Source of the DNA: Angustibacter luteus
GTDB taxonomy: Bacteria; Actinomycetota; Actinomycetes; Actinomycetales; Angustibacteraceae
Direction of reading: 5' to 3'
DNA length: 64,000 nt
Assembly (NCBI RefSeq): GCF_039541115.1
Contig: NZ_BAABFP010000008.1
Span: 124,001 to 188,000 of the forward strand
Shown: positions 16,833-26,194 of the stretch, in pieces
Numbering within the stretch: position 1 is the first letter of the stretch
Layout of the letters: every line of letters starts with the position of its first letter
Position numbers and translations under genes: made by a program
Notes under the pieces: model-generated
What the model saw: the letters and a program-made list of their open reading frames with translations, nothing else
What the model was told of the DNA's origin: nothing
Databases searched by the model: none

Positions 16833-19800
16833 CGGACCTGGAAGGCGATGGCGTCGAGGTAGAGGTAGGGCCGACCCCGGGTTGCCAGGTTCTGGACCTC
16901 GACCAGGTGGACGGCGAGCGAGCGGGTGCTCTGGTACACCGAGACCCGGCGCCGCACGCTGCGCGAGTAGGTGTCCACGGTCAGCCAGGGGCCCCGGTCG
17001 ACGCGGATCCGCACCTTGCCGCACTGCGGGCAGGTCGTCACCAGCACCCGGACCCGGTTCGACTTCTGCCAGGGCTTGGACCAGGCCACCCCGTCGGGCC
17101 GCCCCGACCGGTGCTGGGTCCCCATGAACGCGCCGCTGACGTGCTGGGCCACCCAGGCTCCCGCCTGCCCGTCGTACTGGACCTGGTAGCGCGTGGAGTC
17201 GTCGAAGGGGATCGTCATGGTCGACCAGGGTGACCAGGCTCCGGCGACCTCCCCCGCGACCACCGCCCGTGCCCGGAACCGCCACACCCGCGCCCCGACC
17301 CCGTTGCAGCGGTTCGGGTTGAAGGTGAGGTGGGTGCTGGTGGTCACCAGCAGCTCGCAGCCCAGGTCCCAGCGCACGGCCGGCGACGCGTCGCCCCACG
17401 GCTGGACGTCGACCTCGTAGCGGGCCGGCGGCGACCAGCTCGGCTGCGGCGTGGTCGGCCGCCAGCTGATCGGCACCAACGCGGACGACGACACCGTCGT
17501 GCTGACCTCGGGCACGGACAGCACGACGGCGGGCGCGGTCCGGCGGAGCACCACCGTGCCCGTGGCGGCGGGCGTGGTCGTGCCCCCGTTGCTCCGGCCG
17601 GTCAGCTGCCACCGGTAGGCACCCTCGGCGGCCGGCTGCCCGGCGTCCGTGGTGCCGTCCCAGTCCAGGTCGATGCGCGCGTCGGCGGCAGAGGTGGTGA
17701 CGGTGCGGACCGCGGTGCCGTCGCCCGCCCGGATGGTCAGCGTCACCGCGTCGAGGGGCTGGGTGCCGGTGGCGTGCACCGACCAGGTGTCGAAGGCGCC
17801 GTCGCCGTTGGGTGACAGGACCGTCCCGGCCGTGAGCCCGAGCAGCCCGACGGCCGGCGCGCGGGTGATCGGGGAGGCCGCGAGCCGCAGTCCGCGGTCC
17901 TGGGCGGACACCCAGGCGAGGCGTCCGCCGCGCAGCTGCACGGCGCGGACGCCGGGATCCCGGCGGGCCCGGGCGACGTCGGTCGGCTGCGGGTCGGCGA
18001 CGGTCAGGTCCATGACGCGCAGTACGCCGTTGCGGCCCGCGGTCTGCTCGACCCAGGCGAGCACGCCGTCCTCGAGCGTCAGCGCGGGCGGGTTGGCCGT
18101 GTCGGCCGCCGGGATCGCGGGCAGGGTCCGGACCAGGCCGCTGTCGGACGTGCGCCGGACCTGCAACGAGCCGACCAGCGGCTGGACCACCAGGACGTCC
18201 CCCCAGATCCCGACCAGGGCGGGGCAGTCGGCCGCGCAGGCGGCCGAGAGCACCTCCTGCGCGGCGGCACCACCGGTCTGCCGCCACACCTGGCCGCGGC
18301 TGGTCGACCACACCACGGTGCGGTCGAACACCGCCCAGGTCACGGCGCCGGGCAGCGTCGTGCCGCCACTCGGGTGGTCGGGCGTGGTGAGCCTGCCCTG
18401 GACGACCGCGGTGTCGGCGGACACCTCGGCCAGCGCCGGACCGGAACCGTTGACCCAGCTCTGCGAACCGCTCGGGTGGGTGAGGTCGACGTCGTCGGTG
18501 GCCGACGTGGATGCCAGGACCGCACGGCCGGCGTCCACTGCGACAGCGAACGACTCCGTGGGGTACTGACCCTGGACCTGCACCGGCTGGCCGAGGGTCC
18601 CGGCGCTGCTGACCGTGCGCGACGTCGTCTCGCTCCGGAAGGTCTGCCGCTCATTGGGTACGCGGTCGTCCACCAGGTGCCTGCCGTCGAACGCAAACCC
18701 CCGCACCGGTTGCGCCGGTGAGGTCGTGGCCGCTAGCACGGTGGGCTCCCCGACGGCCGAGACCCGGTACAGGCCGGCGTCGGCGATGGGCAGCTCGTCG
18801 ACCATCACCACGTGGTCGCCCTCGGCCGCCATCGAGGTCGCGTTCATCCCGCTGAGCTTCGTGGCACCGGACAGGTCGGCGCCGGCCCGGTAGGCGACCC
18901 GGTTGCTGCCGTCGCCGGGGATCACCACGACGGAGGTGCGTCCGATCCAGTAGGTGGCATCGGGGGTGATCGCCGTCTGGTCGATCTGCTCGAAGGTGTT
19001 GGGCAGCGCGAGCGTGCGGTCGTCGCCGCCGGTGCGCCGCACCCGGTGGATCGTCGGCAGCAGCGCGGGTGCGGTGTCGGTGGCCGCCACGGCCGCGGTC
19101 TGCCAGGCGGCGTCCGCGCCGGCCAGGCTGAAGCCGAAGGGCACCCCGCGGGTCGTGGCCAGCAGCGTCGTGGGGCCGCCGTCGAAGGGGATGTACCGCA
19201 CCCCGGTCTGGGCCGGGTCGGACGCGAAGGCCACCAGCACCATCCCGTCGCTGTCGGCTGCCGCCACGGCGGCCCGGCCGAACGGGTTGCCGCTCGTCTG
19301 CGCATTGGTCAGCGTGAAGTCCAGGGTCAGCGTGCTGGTCGCACCACCCTCGACCACGCGCTGCAGCACCGGCGTCGGGCTGCGGACCAGCTTGACCCAG
19401 CCGTCCGGCGTCGCGGTCACCAGGTCGGAGATCGCGACCTGCGTGACCGTCCGGGTGTCGAGGTGGATGGAGTACGTCCGCACCGTCGTGGTGCCCACCA
19501 GCCGGGCCAGCACGTGCGGGCCGGACACCGAGATCGCGTTGCCCTGCACCAGGCAGGTCCCGGGGCCCAGCGCGAGCTCGCTGGGCACCGGAGCCGCATC
19601 GTCCGTCTGCCACCACAACCGGCACTCGCCGTCCAGATCGGGCTGGAGCAGTGCCCGGGTTCCGGCGTACGCGCCGAGCACGGACCGGCCCGCCGGGGAG
19701 AGCTGCGCCACCCGCGGCACCCGGACCGTCCCGGCCGGGTCGGTGACCGTCGGGTCGGGGGCGGCGTAGCCGGGTGAGCCGTCCGCCGGCAGGGCGGCGG

Positions 19801-19879
19801 CGGGTCGAGCCGCGAGGGGCACGATGGCGCCGACGACGACCGCGGCCAGGGCGGCGAAGGTGACCACGGGACGGCGCAA
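16829..19879 (-). CDS. Secreted multidomain protein, second of three tandem paralogues
   Basis: A protein of about 1016 residues with the same architecture as its neighbours: signal peptide (TFAALAAVVVGAIVPLAARP), a DPAGTVRVPR mature start, a beta-repeat region with TPDGWVKLVRS, a FlgD-like LSPNGDGAFDTWSV near 688, SWRPTTPQPSWSPPARYEVD, and the C-terminal CPQCGKVRIRVDRG near 950 with VQNLATRGRPYLYLDA. The start is uncertain: TTG 19879 has AGGAG 5 bases upstream and gives a clean signal peptide; in-frame GTG codons at 19933 and 19942 are alternatives. It is translationally coupled to the next paralogue by a 4-base overlap. Confidence 0.78.
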   Translation of the reverse strand: MRRPVVTFAALAAVVVGAIVPLAARPAAALPADGSPGYAAPDPTVTDPAGTVRVPRVAQLSPAGRSVLGAYAGTRALLQPDLDGECRLWWQTDDAAPVPSELALGPGTCLVQGNAISVSGPHVLARLVGTTTVRTYSIHLDTRTVTQVAISDLVTATPDGWVKLVRSPTPVLQRVVEGGATSTLTLDFTLTNAQTSGNPFGRAAVAAADSDGMVLVAFASDPAQTGVRYIPFDGGPTTLLATTRGVPFGFSLAGADAAWQTAAVAATDTAPALLPTIHRVRRTGGDDRTLALPNTFEQIDQTAITPDATYWIGRTSVVVIPGDGSNRVAYRAGADLSGATKLSGMNATSMAAEGDHVVMVDELPIADAGLYRVSAVGEPTVLAATTSPAQPVRGFAFDGRHLVDDRVPNERQTFRSETTSRTVSSAGTLGQPVQVQGQYPTESFAVAVDAGRAVLASTSATDDVDLTHPSGSQSWVNGSGPALAEVSADTAVVQGRLTTPDHPSGGTTLPGAVTWAVFDRTVVWSTSRGQVWRQTGGAAAQEVLSAACAADCPALVGIWGDVLVVQPLVGSLQVRRTSDSGLVRTLPAIPAADTANPPALTLEDGVLAWVEQTAGRNGVLRVMDLTVADPQPTDVARARRDPGVRAVQLRGGRLAWVSAQDRGLRLAASPITRAPAVGLLGLTAGTVLSPNGDGAFDTWSVHATGTQPLDAVTLTIRAGDGTAVRTVTTSAADARIDLDWDGTTDAGQPAAEGAYRWQLTGRSNGGTTTPAATGTVVLRRTAPAVVLSVPEVSTTVSSSALVPISWRPTTPQPSWSPPARYEVDVQPWGDASPAVRWDLGCELLVTTSTHLTFNPNRCNGVGARVWRFRARAVVAGEVAGAWSPWSTMTIPFDDSTRYQVQYDGQAGAWVAQHVSGAFMGTQHRSGRPDGVAWSKPWQKSNRVRVLVTTCPQCGKVRIRVDRGPWLTVDTYSRSVRRRVSVYQSTRSLAVHLVEVQNLATRGRPYLYLDAIAFQVR

Positions 19880-20005
19880 CGTTGCTCCTGGACGTCGAAC
19901 TCGCTGGCCCCGCGGGAACGTGGCCGCGCGCACTCTAGCCACCCGGCGGCCCCCGTGGGAACAAGTCGGACGGAGCGTGCCCCGTCCGGCCCGCTGACGC
20001 AGCGG

Positions 20006-23000
20006 CTACAACGTCTCGAAGGCCACCCCGTCCAGGTACAGGTAGGGCCGTCCGCGGGTGCCGAGGTTCTGCACGGTGACCCGGTGCTGAGCCCGCTTCA
20101 GGGTCGCGCGGTAGACCAGGTGGCGACGAACGACGGTGCGGGAGTAGGTGTCCACGGTCAGCCACCGACCCTGGTCGACCCGGATGCGCACCTTGCCGCA
20201 GCTCGGGCAGGTGGTGACCAGCACCCGGACCCGGCTCGACGCGGTGTCGTCGAAGACGTCCACCACGGCCCCGGCCGTGGCGGTCCGGTGCTGGGTGCCC
20301 ATGAAGGTGCCGGCGACGCGTTGCCGGGCCCAGGTGCCGGTCACGTAGTGCGCAGCGGACGACGCGTCGTCCACCGGGATCGTGGTCGAGGCCGAGGACC
20401 ACGCCCCGGTCGCACCGCCCGGCGCGACGGCCCGGACGCGGAACTGCCACTGCCGCGAGCCCGTCTGGAACCGTCGCAGGTCGAACGTGCCACCGGTCGC
20501 GCTCGTCCCGGTGAGCCACGGCCAGTAGGTGGTCTCCCAGCCGGACCGCGGGGAGCCGCCGCGCAACGTCCTGGCCTGGACCTCGTAGGTGACCTCGGAC
20601 CACGCGGGCTGGGCGGTCGTCGTCCGCCAGGACACCGGGAACAGTCCGGTGCTCGACACCGAGGAGCTGATCTGCGGGGCCGCCACGACCACGGCCGGCG
20701 CCGTGCGCCGCAGCGCCATCGAACCGGTGACCGGGGCCAGCGGCCCACCTGAGGTGCTCGTCCCGCTCAGCCGCCAGGTGTACGGGCCGTCCGGCGCGGC
20801 GACGTCCCCGTCGGTCCGCCCGTCCCAGGTGACGTCGAGCCGGCCCAGCGGAGCTCCGGTGGGCAACCGGCGGACAAGTCCGCCGTTGGCGTCCAGCACC
20901 TCCACGAAGGCCGTGCCGGCCAGTGGCGCCGTGAGGATCGCAGTCAGCTGCCAGGTGTCCTGGTGATGGTCGCCGTTCGGCGAGAAGGCCGCCGCGGCCG
21001 AGGACTCGACCTTCACGACGTGCACCGGCCGGGTGATCGGGGACGGGGCGAGCCGCAGCCCGCGGTCGTCGGCGGACACCCAGGCGAGCCGGCCCTGCCG
21101 GAGCTCGACGGCGCGCACCCCGGCGCCGCGCCAGGCGCGGGCCACGTCGACCGGGGTCGGCGTCGCGGCCAGCAGGTCCATCACCCGCAGCACGCCAGGC
21201 CCGCCGGACGTCGGCTCGACCCACGCCAGGACACCGTCCTCGAGCGTCAGGGCCGTCGGGTGAGGGCTGTCCGCCGCCGGGATGGCGGGCAAGGTCTTGA
21301 CCAGGCTGCCGTCGAGGCGGCGCAACTGCAGCGGGCCGACCAGTGGTTGCACGACGACCTCGTCCCCCCACACCCCCACCTCGGCCGGGCAGTCCAGCGC
21401 GCAGCCGGCGGCGAGCAGCCGGGTGGCGGCCGCCGTGCCGGTGCGTCGCCACACCTCACCGCGCGACGTCGACCAGACGACCGTCGGCCCGAACACCGCC
21501 CAGGTCACCGCCCCCGGCAGGGCGTACCGCTCCGCCAGGCTGGCGGCGTCCAGCACGTGCCCGGCGACCACCGCGGTGGATCCGGACAGCTCGGCGAGGC
21601 GCGCCGACCCGGTGAGGGTGGTCGAGTCGTCGACGACCGGGAACGCGCCGAAGTCGCTCACCAGTGTCGTGGACCCGTCGGTCAGGACCCGTCCGGCGGA
21701 GGCCGCGATCGTCAGCGGCGTCGTCCCGCCGCCGGTGCTGACGGTGGCCGCGACGGACGACGGCACGCCGGTGCTGCTCACGGCCCGGGTCACCGTGCTG
21801 GTGCTTGACCCGGTGGCGTCCAGGCGCTGCTCGACCAGCCGGGTGCCGTCGTAGGCGAAGGCCCTGATCGGCATGACCGGGGCGGTGGTGCGGGTCAGCA
21901 GGGTCGCGGCGTCCGCGGCGTCGACCGCGTAGAGGCCGGCATCAGCCGCGGGCAGCTCGTCGGTCATCAGCACGTCGTCACCCTCGGCCAGCACCGAGGT
22001 GGCATTCATGCCGGTGATGCGGTGCGGGTTCGCCAGGGCCGCGTCGGCCGAGTACGCCAGGCGCGAGCTGTGGTCGCCGGTACCGCCCCAGGTCACGAAC
22101 TGCGCGGGGCCGGTCCACGCGGTGCTCGTGCCGGTGATCGCCGTGCCGTCCACGACGAGCACGCTGTCCGTGATGTCGAGCACGTGCTCGGTGCCGCCGG
22201 CCTTGGCCACCCGGTGCACCCGCTTCGGGAAGGGCGGTGGCGTCGTCCCGTTCCAGGCCTCGCTCGCCCACGTCACGTCGGTCGCGGACAACGAGAAGGC
22301 GTGCGCGGAGTACTGCTGCTCGGCCAGTCTCGTGGACGGCGAACCGTCGAAGGGGAACCAGCGGATACCGCGCTCGGCGCTCGTTCCCCCCCAGCTACCG
22401 CTCAGCACGACGCCGTCGCCGTCCGCCGCCGCGTGGTTGGCCGCCCTCGCCGAGTTGGGCGGCGCGGTCGAGACCGACGTGAGCGGGACGTCCAGCGGAA
22501 CCGTGGTCGTGGTCCCGTCGGCCCGGACTCGCTCGAGGACCCGGGCGCTGGCGGTGCCGTTCCACTGCACCCAGCCGTCCGGCGTGGCCGCCACGAGGCT
22601 GACCAGGCTGGGCAGCGTGACCTTCTGCACGGTCTTGCTCGCTGCGAAGGCGGAGTACCAGGCGCCGGCCACCTTGAACATCGCGTGCCCACCGGACGCG
22701 GACACCCCTTCGGTCGCCACGGCCGAGGTGGTCCCGAAGCTGGTGTCGCTGCGTTCTGGCGCCTGGGTGCCGGTCTGCCACCAGAACCACCAGGTCCCGT
22801 TCACGTCCGGCTGCAGGAGCACTCGGTGCGTCCCGTCGGTGGCCAACACCCGGCGGGTGACCGGGGAGTTCAGCTCGGCCCGCGGCAGCAGGACGGTGCC
22901 GGGTGGGTCGGAGACGCCCGGGTCGGGTGCGGCGACGGCGGCCGGGACGGCCACGCTGACACCCAGCAGGGCCAGACCGACGGCCGCGGCCGCAGCCCGG

Positions 23001-23017
23001 GTGAACGTCCAGCGCAT
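20006..23017 (-). CDS. Secreted multidomain protein, first of three tandem paralogues
   Basis: A 1003-residue protein. The signal peptide (AAAAAVGLALLGVSVAVPAA) is followed by DPPGTVLLPRAEL, a beta-rich region (AATPDGWVQWNGT and related units), a FlgD-like FSPNGDHHQDTWQL near 676, SWRTTTAQPAWSEVTYEVQ, and a C-terminal domain with CPSCGKVRIRVDQG near 933 and VQNLGTRGRPYLYLDG. GGAGGAAAC immediately precedes the ATG, the best ribosome-binding site of the three. Upstream TATCGT may be a -10 box. It is probably the first gene of a three-gene transcript. Function is not recognised; it could be a cell-envelope or matrix protein. Confidence 0.82.
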   Translation of the reverse strand: MRWTFTRAAAAAVGLALLGVSVAVPAAVAAPDPGVSDPPGTVLLPRAELNSPVTRRVLATDGTHRVLLQPDVNGTWWFWWQTGTQAPERSDTSFGTTSAVATEGVSASGGHAMFKVAGAWYSAFAASKTVQKVTLPSLVSLVAATPDGWVQWNGTASARVLERVRADGTTTTVPLDVPLTSVSTAPPNSARAANHAAADGDGVVLSGSWGGTSAERGIRWFPFDGSPSTRLAEQQYSAHAFSLSATDVTWASEAWNGTTPPPFPKRVHRVAKAGGTEHVLDITDSVLVVDGTAITGTSTAWTGPAQFVTWGGTGDHSSRLAYSADAALANPHRITGMNATSVLAEGDDVLMTDELPAADAGLYAVDAADAATLLTRTTAPVMPIRAFAYDGTRLVEQRLDATGSSTSTVTRAVSSTGVPSSVAATVSTGGGTTPLTIAASAGRVLTDGSTTLVSDFGAFPVVDDSTTLTGSARLAELSGSTAVVAGHVLDAASLAERYALPGAVTWAVFGPTVVWSTSRGEVWRRTGTAAATRLLAAGCALDCPAEVGVWGDEVVVQPLVGPLQLRRLDGSLVKTLPAIPAADSPHPTALTLEDGVLAWVEPTSGGPGVLRVMDLLAATPTPVDVARAWRGAGVRAVELRQGRLAWVSADDRGLRLAPSPITRPVHVVKVESSAAAAFSPNGDHHQDTWQLTAILTAPLAGTAFVEVLDANGGLVRRLPTGAPLGRLDVTWDGRTDGDVAAPDGPYTWRLSGTSTSGGPLAPVTGSMALRRTAPAVVVAAPQISSSVSSTGLFPVSWRTTTAQPAWSEVTYEVQARTLRGGSPRSGWETTYWPWLTGTSATGGTFDLRRFQTGSRQWQFRVRAVAPGGATGAWSSASTTIPVDDASSAAHYVTGTWARQRVAGTFMGTQHRTATAGAVVDVFDDTASSRVRVLVTTCPSCGKVRIRVDQGRWLTVDTYSRTVVRRHLVYRATLKRAQHRVTVQNLGTRGRPYLYLDGVAFETL

Positions 23018-23131
23018 GTTTCCTCCACACGCCTTGCGGCGCGCATCTCGAGCGTCGGGGCCCCCGCGCCACCGAGACGATAACGGCTGCTCGTCCTGAT
23101 CGAGGGCGAACGGGGTCGCCGGACCTGCGCG

Positions 23132-26100
23132 CTAGCTGTCTTCCGCGAGCCGCCAGCCCAGCGAGCCCGGGTCGGCGAGCACCTCCGCGAGCAGGTAGCG
23201 GGCCGACCACGCCCCGGCGGCCCACGCCAACGCCCGCGCCAACCCGTCCGACGTCGCCGCGTGCGCGGCGCCGTCGACGTCCACCCACCAGTCCACGGCG
23301 TGCCCGTCGACGGTCAGCGCGTCGTGCTCGACCCACGTCCTCGGGGCCGTCGGGAGGAGCGCGCGGACGACGTCCGAGACGTCGGCCCGCGACCCGGCGC
23401 TGGTCACCGCACCGTCCGCCCGCTCACCGGCCAGGTCGAGGTCGAGCAGGTCGGCCAGCGCCGGCGCTCGGTCGAAGGGCGCCACCACGAGGCCGCCGAG
23501 GTCGCCGCGCTGCAACCACCGCGGGTCGTCGGGGACCACTGCGGCCGACGCGTCCGACATCCGGATCCGGTCGCCGTCCAGCACCCGAAGCCGTTGCGGC
23601 ACGGGCAGATCGACGCCGTCAAAGGTGGCGAGCAGGCGCCACAGCCGTAGACAGGCCACGACGTCCAGGTCACGTTCGGGGTCGCTCAATGCGGCCAGCA
23701 ACCGGCCGGCGACCGCCGCGCCCGGCTGCTGCCCGCCGGTCGGCTCGAGGACGCCCAGGGCGACTCGCACCTGCGGGTCGACGTCCCGACACCAGTCCGG
23801 CGCCTGACCCAGGACCCCGCCCAGGTCGTCGGCCCCCGGCGGCACGGTGCCGGCCAGGCCCAGCTCACGCTGCAGCCACCAGGCCGTGTACGACGGCGCG
23901 CTACTCACCCGCTCAGCCGCCACTCGCTCACCCGCGCGCACCCGCACCGGCTCCAGCAGCGCCCGTCGCAGCTCCGGCTCGGACGCCAGGTGCCGCACCA
24001 GCTCCGGCCAGCGATCGGGGCGGACGACGTCCAGGTCGCGCACCGCCGCCACCGGCCCGACGACATCGCCCCCGACGACCTCGCCCGAGCGCAGCAGCTC
24101 GTCGGCCCAGTCGTCGAAGCCGTCGAGGTCGGCGAGTGCCTCGGGCGGGTCGCGCAGGTCCGGGTCCTGCACCACGACCGCAGCCAGGCCGTCCAGGACC
24201 CCCACCGCCGCCAGCGCGGCCCGCGGCCAGCGGGAGACCGCGTCCTGGCGCAGCACACCGATCTCGTCGCCGTCCAGCAGGTCGGCGGCGACCGAGCCGG
24301 GCATGGCCAGCAGGCCGGCTGGGGTCGGCTCGCCGTCCTCGTCGGGCAGCGGCAGGTCGCGCAGCCACTCGAGGTCGCCCTGCTCAGCGGTCAGGAGCCC
24401 TTGGGCGCCAACGGCGGCCGCGACCAGGGCCAGCACCGCGTCGACGACCTGGTCCGGCTCGGCGGCCTCGTCGTCCGCGACCTGCTCGACGGCGGTTCGC
24501 ACCGCGGGGTCGTCCAGAACCTCCCGGGCGGACGCCGGACGCGCACCCAGCCGCTCCAGCAGCGGGTGCGCCGCCTCGGGGTGCACGACCCGCAGACCGA
24601 ACGGCGCCAACGCTTCCAGCGCCGTGGCGGGCAGCTGGCCAGGGCCGCCGAGCAGCAGTCCGCGAGCCCCGCGCACCACCCGTCCGTCGGCCAGCGGCAC
24701 CGGCAGCGCGGCCAGGGCCTCGCGCGCGTTGGCGTCCACGGCAAGCGGTGACAGGGCCTCGTAGAGGGCGAGCCAGGACGCCGGGTCGCCTTGTGCGGGA
24801 AGGGTTTCCACCACATCGGCGAGGGGCGTCACGGCCACGTCGAGGGCCCGCAGCACCGCCCGCGCCGAGGCTGGTGCGCGGACCAGTCCGGCCACTCGCG
24901 GCGCCAGCGCCTCGAGCGCGGCCGGATCGGCGTCGACGTCGAGCGCGACAGCGTCCCGGGGACGCAGCGCCCGACCGTCCTGGACGCCGCGCAGGATCGG
25001 CGCGCCGACCAGGACGCGCAGCACCTGCTCACGCAGGGCACCGTCCAGCGCGCCGGCGGGCAGTCCGACGGGGACCAGCGCCAGGACGTCCTGCTCGACG
25101 TCCTGCTCGACGTCCGCCCCACCGCCGGCCAGCTCGGTGAGCAGCTCGGCGTACGCCGTGGCGCACTCGCTGACCAGTCGGTCGGCCAGGGGCCCGGCCG
25201 CGACGTGCCGACGGGTCGGGTCCAGGGGCAGGGTGGCGAGCAGGAGGGCCGGCAGCGAGATCGGCTCGTCCGTGGGCGTCGGGGCGTGCAGCGTGCGGGG
25301 TACCGGCTGCGACGGGTCGCGGGGCACGGCCCACAGCACCTGCCATCCCCGCTGTCGCCGTTCCTCGGTGGGACGGTCGGCCAGGAGGTCGGCGCGCTCG
25401 GCCGGCGACCAGTCACCGGCCCTTCGGTGCACCCGCCAGCGGTCACCGGCCCTGGTCAGCACCCGACGGCTCCCGCCGACGTCCAGCACCACCTCCGTGA
25501 GCGCCGGCAGCGCGAGCAGCAGGGCGTCGTCCACGGCGTCCAGCTGGGCGCGGACCACGTCCGCGGCGGCCTCGTCGCGCAGCGGCAGGACGACCGCCGT
25601 GTCGAAGCCGACCGGTGGCTCTCCCGCGGCGGCGAACGGCAGCCGCAGCACCGGCACGTGGCCGTCGCGGCGCTGGACCTCGGCGCCGAGCGCGGGGGCG
25701 CCGACGGCGGCGGCCGCGACCAGGTCCGCGGTGTCGTCGCGGGAGAACCGCACCCCGCCGGTCCGGGACAGCACGGCCGGCTCGTCGCTGACCGCCAGGA
25801 CCGCGGCGAAGCCCACGCCGAACCGGCCGACGCTGCCGGGCGCCGCGTCAGCACTGTCAGCACTGCCCTCGTCCGTCAGGCGTTTCGCGGAGGCCCGCAG
25901 GGTCGCGAGGGACTGCACGCCGTCCGCGTCCAGCGGTGCCCCGGTGTTGGCCGCGACGAGCACCGGGGTCTCCCCGGGCCGCTCGGCCAGCGTGAGTGAC
26001 AGCCGGCCCGGCACGCCCGCCCGGCTGGCGGCGTCGGCCGCGTTCTGGGCCAGCTCCACGACGAGCCGGTCGCGGTAGCCCCCGAGGGCCAGGTCCTCCT

Positions 26101-26194
26101 CGGCGTTCGCGTCCTCGCGCAGCCGGACGGGGGCCGCGGACCAGCCGGCCAGCACCCGCTGCCGGATGCCGGCCGTGCCGAACGGGTCGGTCAC
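23132..26194 (-). CDS. Sacsin/Hsp90-like ATP-binding protein
   Basis: A 1020-residue protein whose first 200 residues form a GHKL-type ATPase fold: the N-box ELAQNAADA (about 46-54), an AANTGAPLD segment in the place of motif G1, and GRFGVGFAAVL (about 122-132) as the G2 lid. This is the sacsin N-terminal/Hsp90-like arrangement. The remaining 800 residues are Leu/Ala-rich helical repeats with no known motif. It starts with GTG overlapping the DUF3027 stop by 4 bases (GTGA), and the pair is conserved in actinobacteria as far as I know. A chaperone role is inferred from the ATPase family only. Confidence 0.8.
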   Translation of the reverse strand: MTDPFGTAGIRQRVLAGWSAAPVRLREDANAEEDLALGGYRDRLVVELAQNAADAASRAGVPGRLSLTLAERPGETPVLVAANTGAPLDADGVQSLATLRASAKRLTDEGSADSADAAPGSVGRFGVGFAAVLAVSDEPAVLSRTGGVRFSRDDTADLVAAAAVGAPALGAEVQRRDGHVPVLRLPFAAAGEPPVGFDTAVVLPLRDEAAADVVRAQLDAVDDALLLALPALTEVVLDVGGSRRVLTRAGDRWRVHRRAGDWSPAERADLLADRPTEERRQRGWQVLWAVPRDPSQPVPRTLHAPTPTDEPISLPALLLATLPLDPTRRHVAAGPLADRLVSECATAYAELLTELAGGGADVEQDVEQDVLALVPVGLPAGALDGALREQVLRVLVGAPILRGVQDGRALRPRDAVALDVDADPAALEALAPRVAGLVRAPASARAVLRALDVAVTPLADVVETLPAQGDPASWLALYEALSPLAVDANAREALAALPVPLADGRVVRGARGLLLGGPGQLPATALEALAPFGLRVVHPEAAHPLLERLGARPASAREVLDDPAVRTAVEQVADDEAAEPDQVVDAVLALVAAAVGAQGLLTAEQGDLEWLRDLPLPDEDGEPTPAGLLAMPGSVAADLLDGDEIGVLRQDAVSRWPRAALAAVGVLDGLAAVVVQDPDLRDPPEALADLDGFDDWADELLRSGEVVGGDVVGPVAAVRDLDVVRPDRWPELVRHLASEPELRRALLEPVRVRAGERVAAERVSSAPSYTAWWLQRELGLAGTVPPGADDLGGVLGQAPDWCRDVDPQVRVALGVLEPTGGQQPGAAVAGRLLAALSDPERDLDVVACLRLWRLLATFDGVDLPVPQRLRVLDGDRIRMSDASAAVVPDDPRWLQRGDLGGLVVAPFDRAPALADLLDLDLAGERADGAVTSAGSRADVSDVVRALLPTAPRTWVEHDALTVDGHAVDWWVDVDGAAHAATSDGLARALAWAAGAWSARYLLAEVLADPGSLGWRLAEDS

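Noticed and set aside
16833-18311. Long open frame extending the third secreted paralogue upstream
   Set aside because: It lies antisense-frame over the second paralogue; the signal peptide at 16832 marks the real start.
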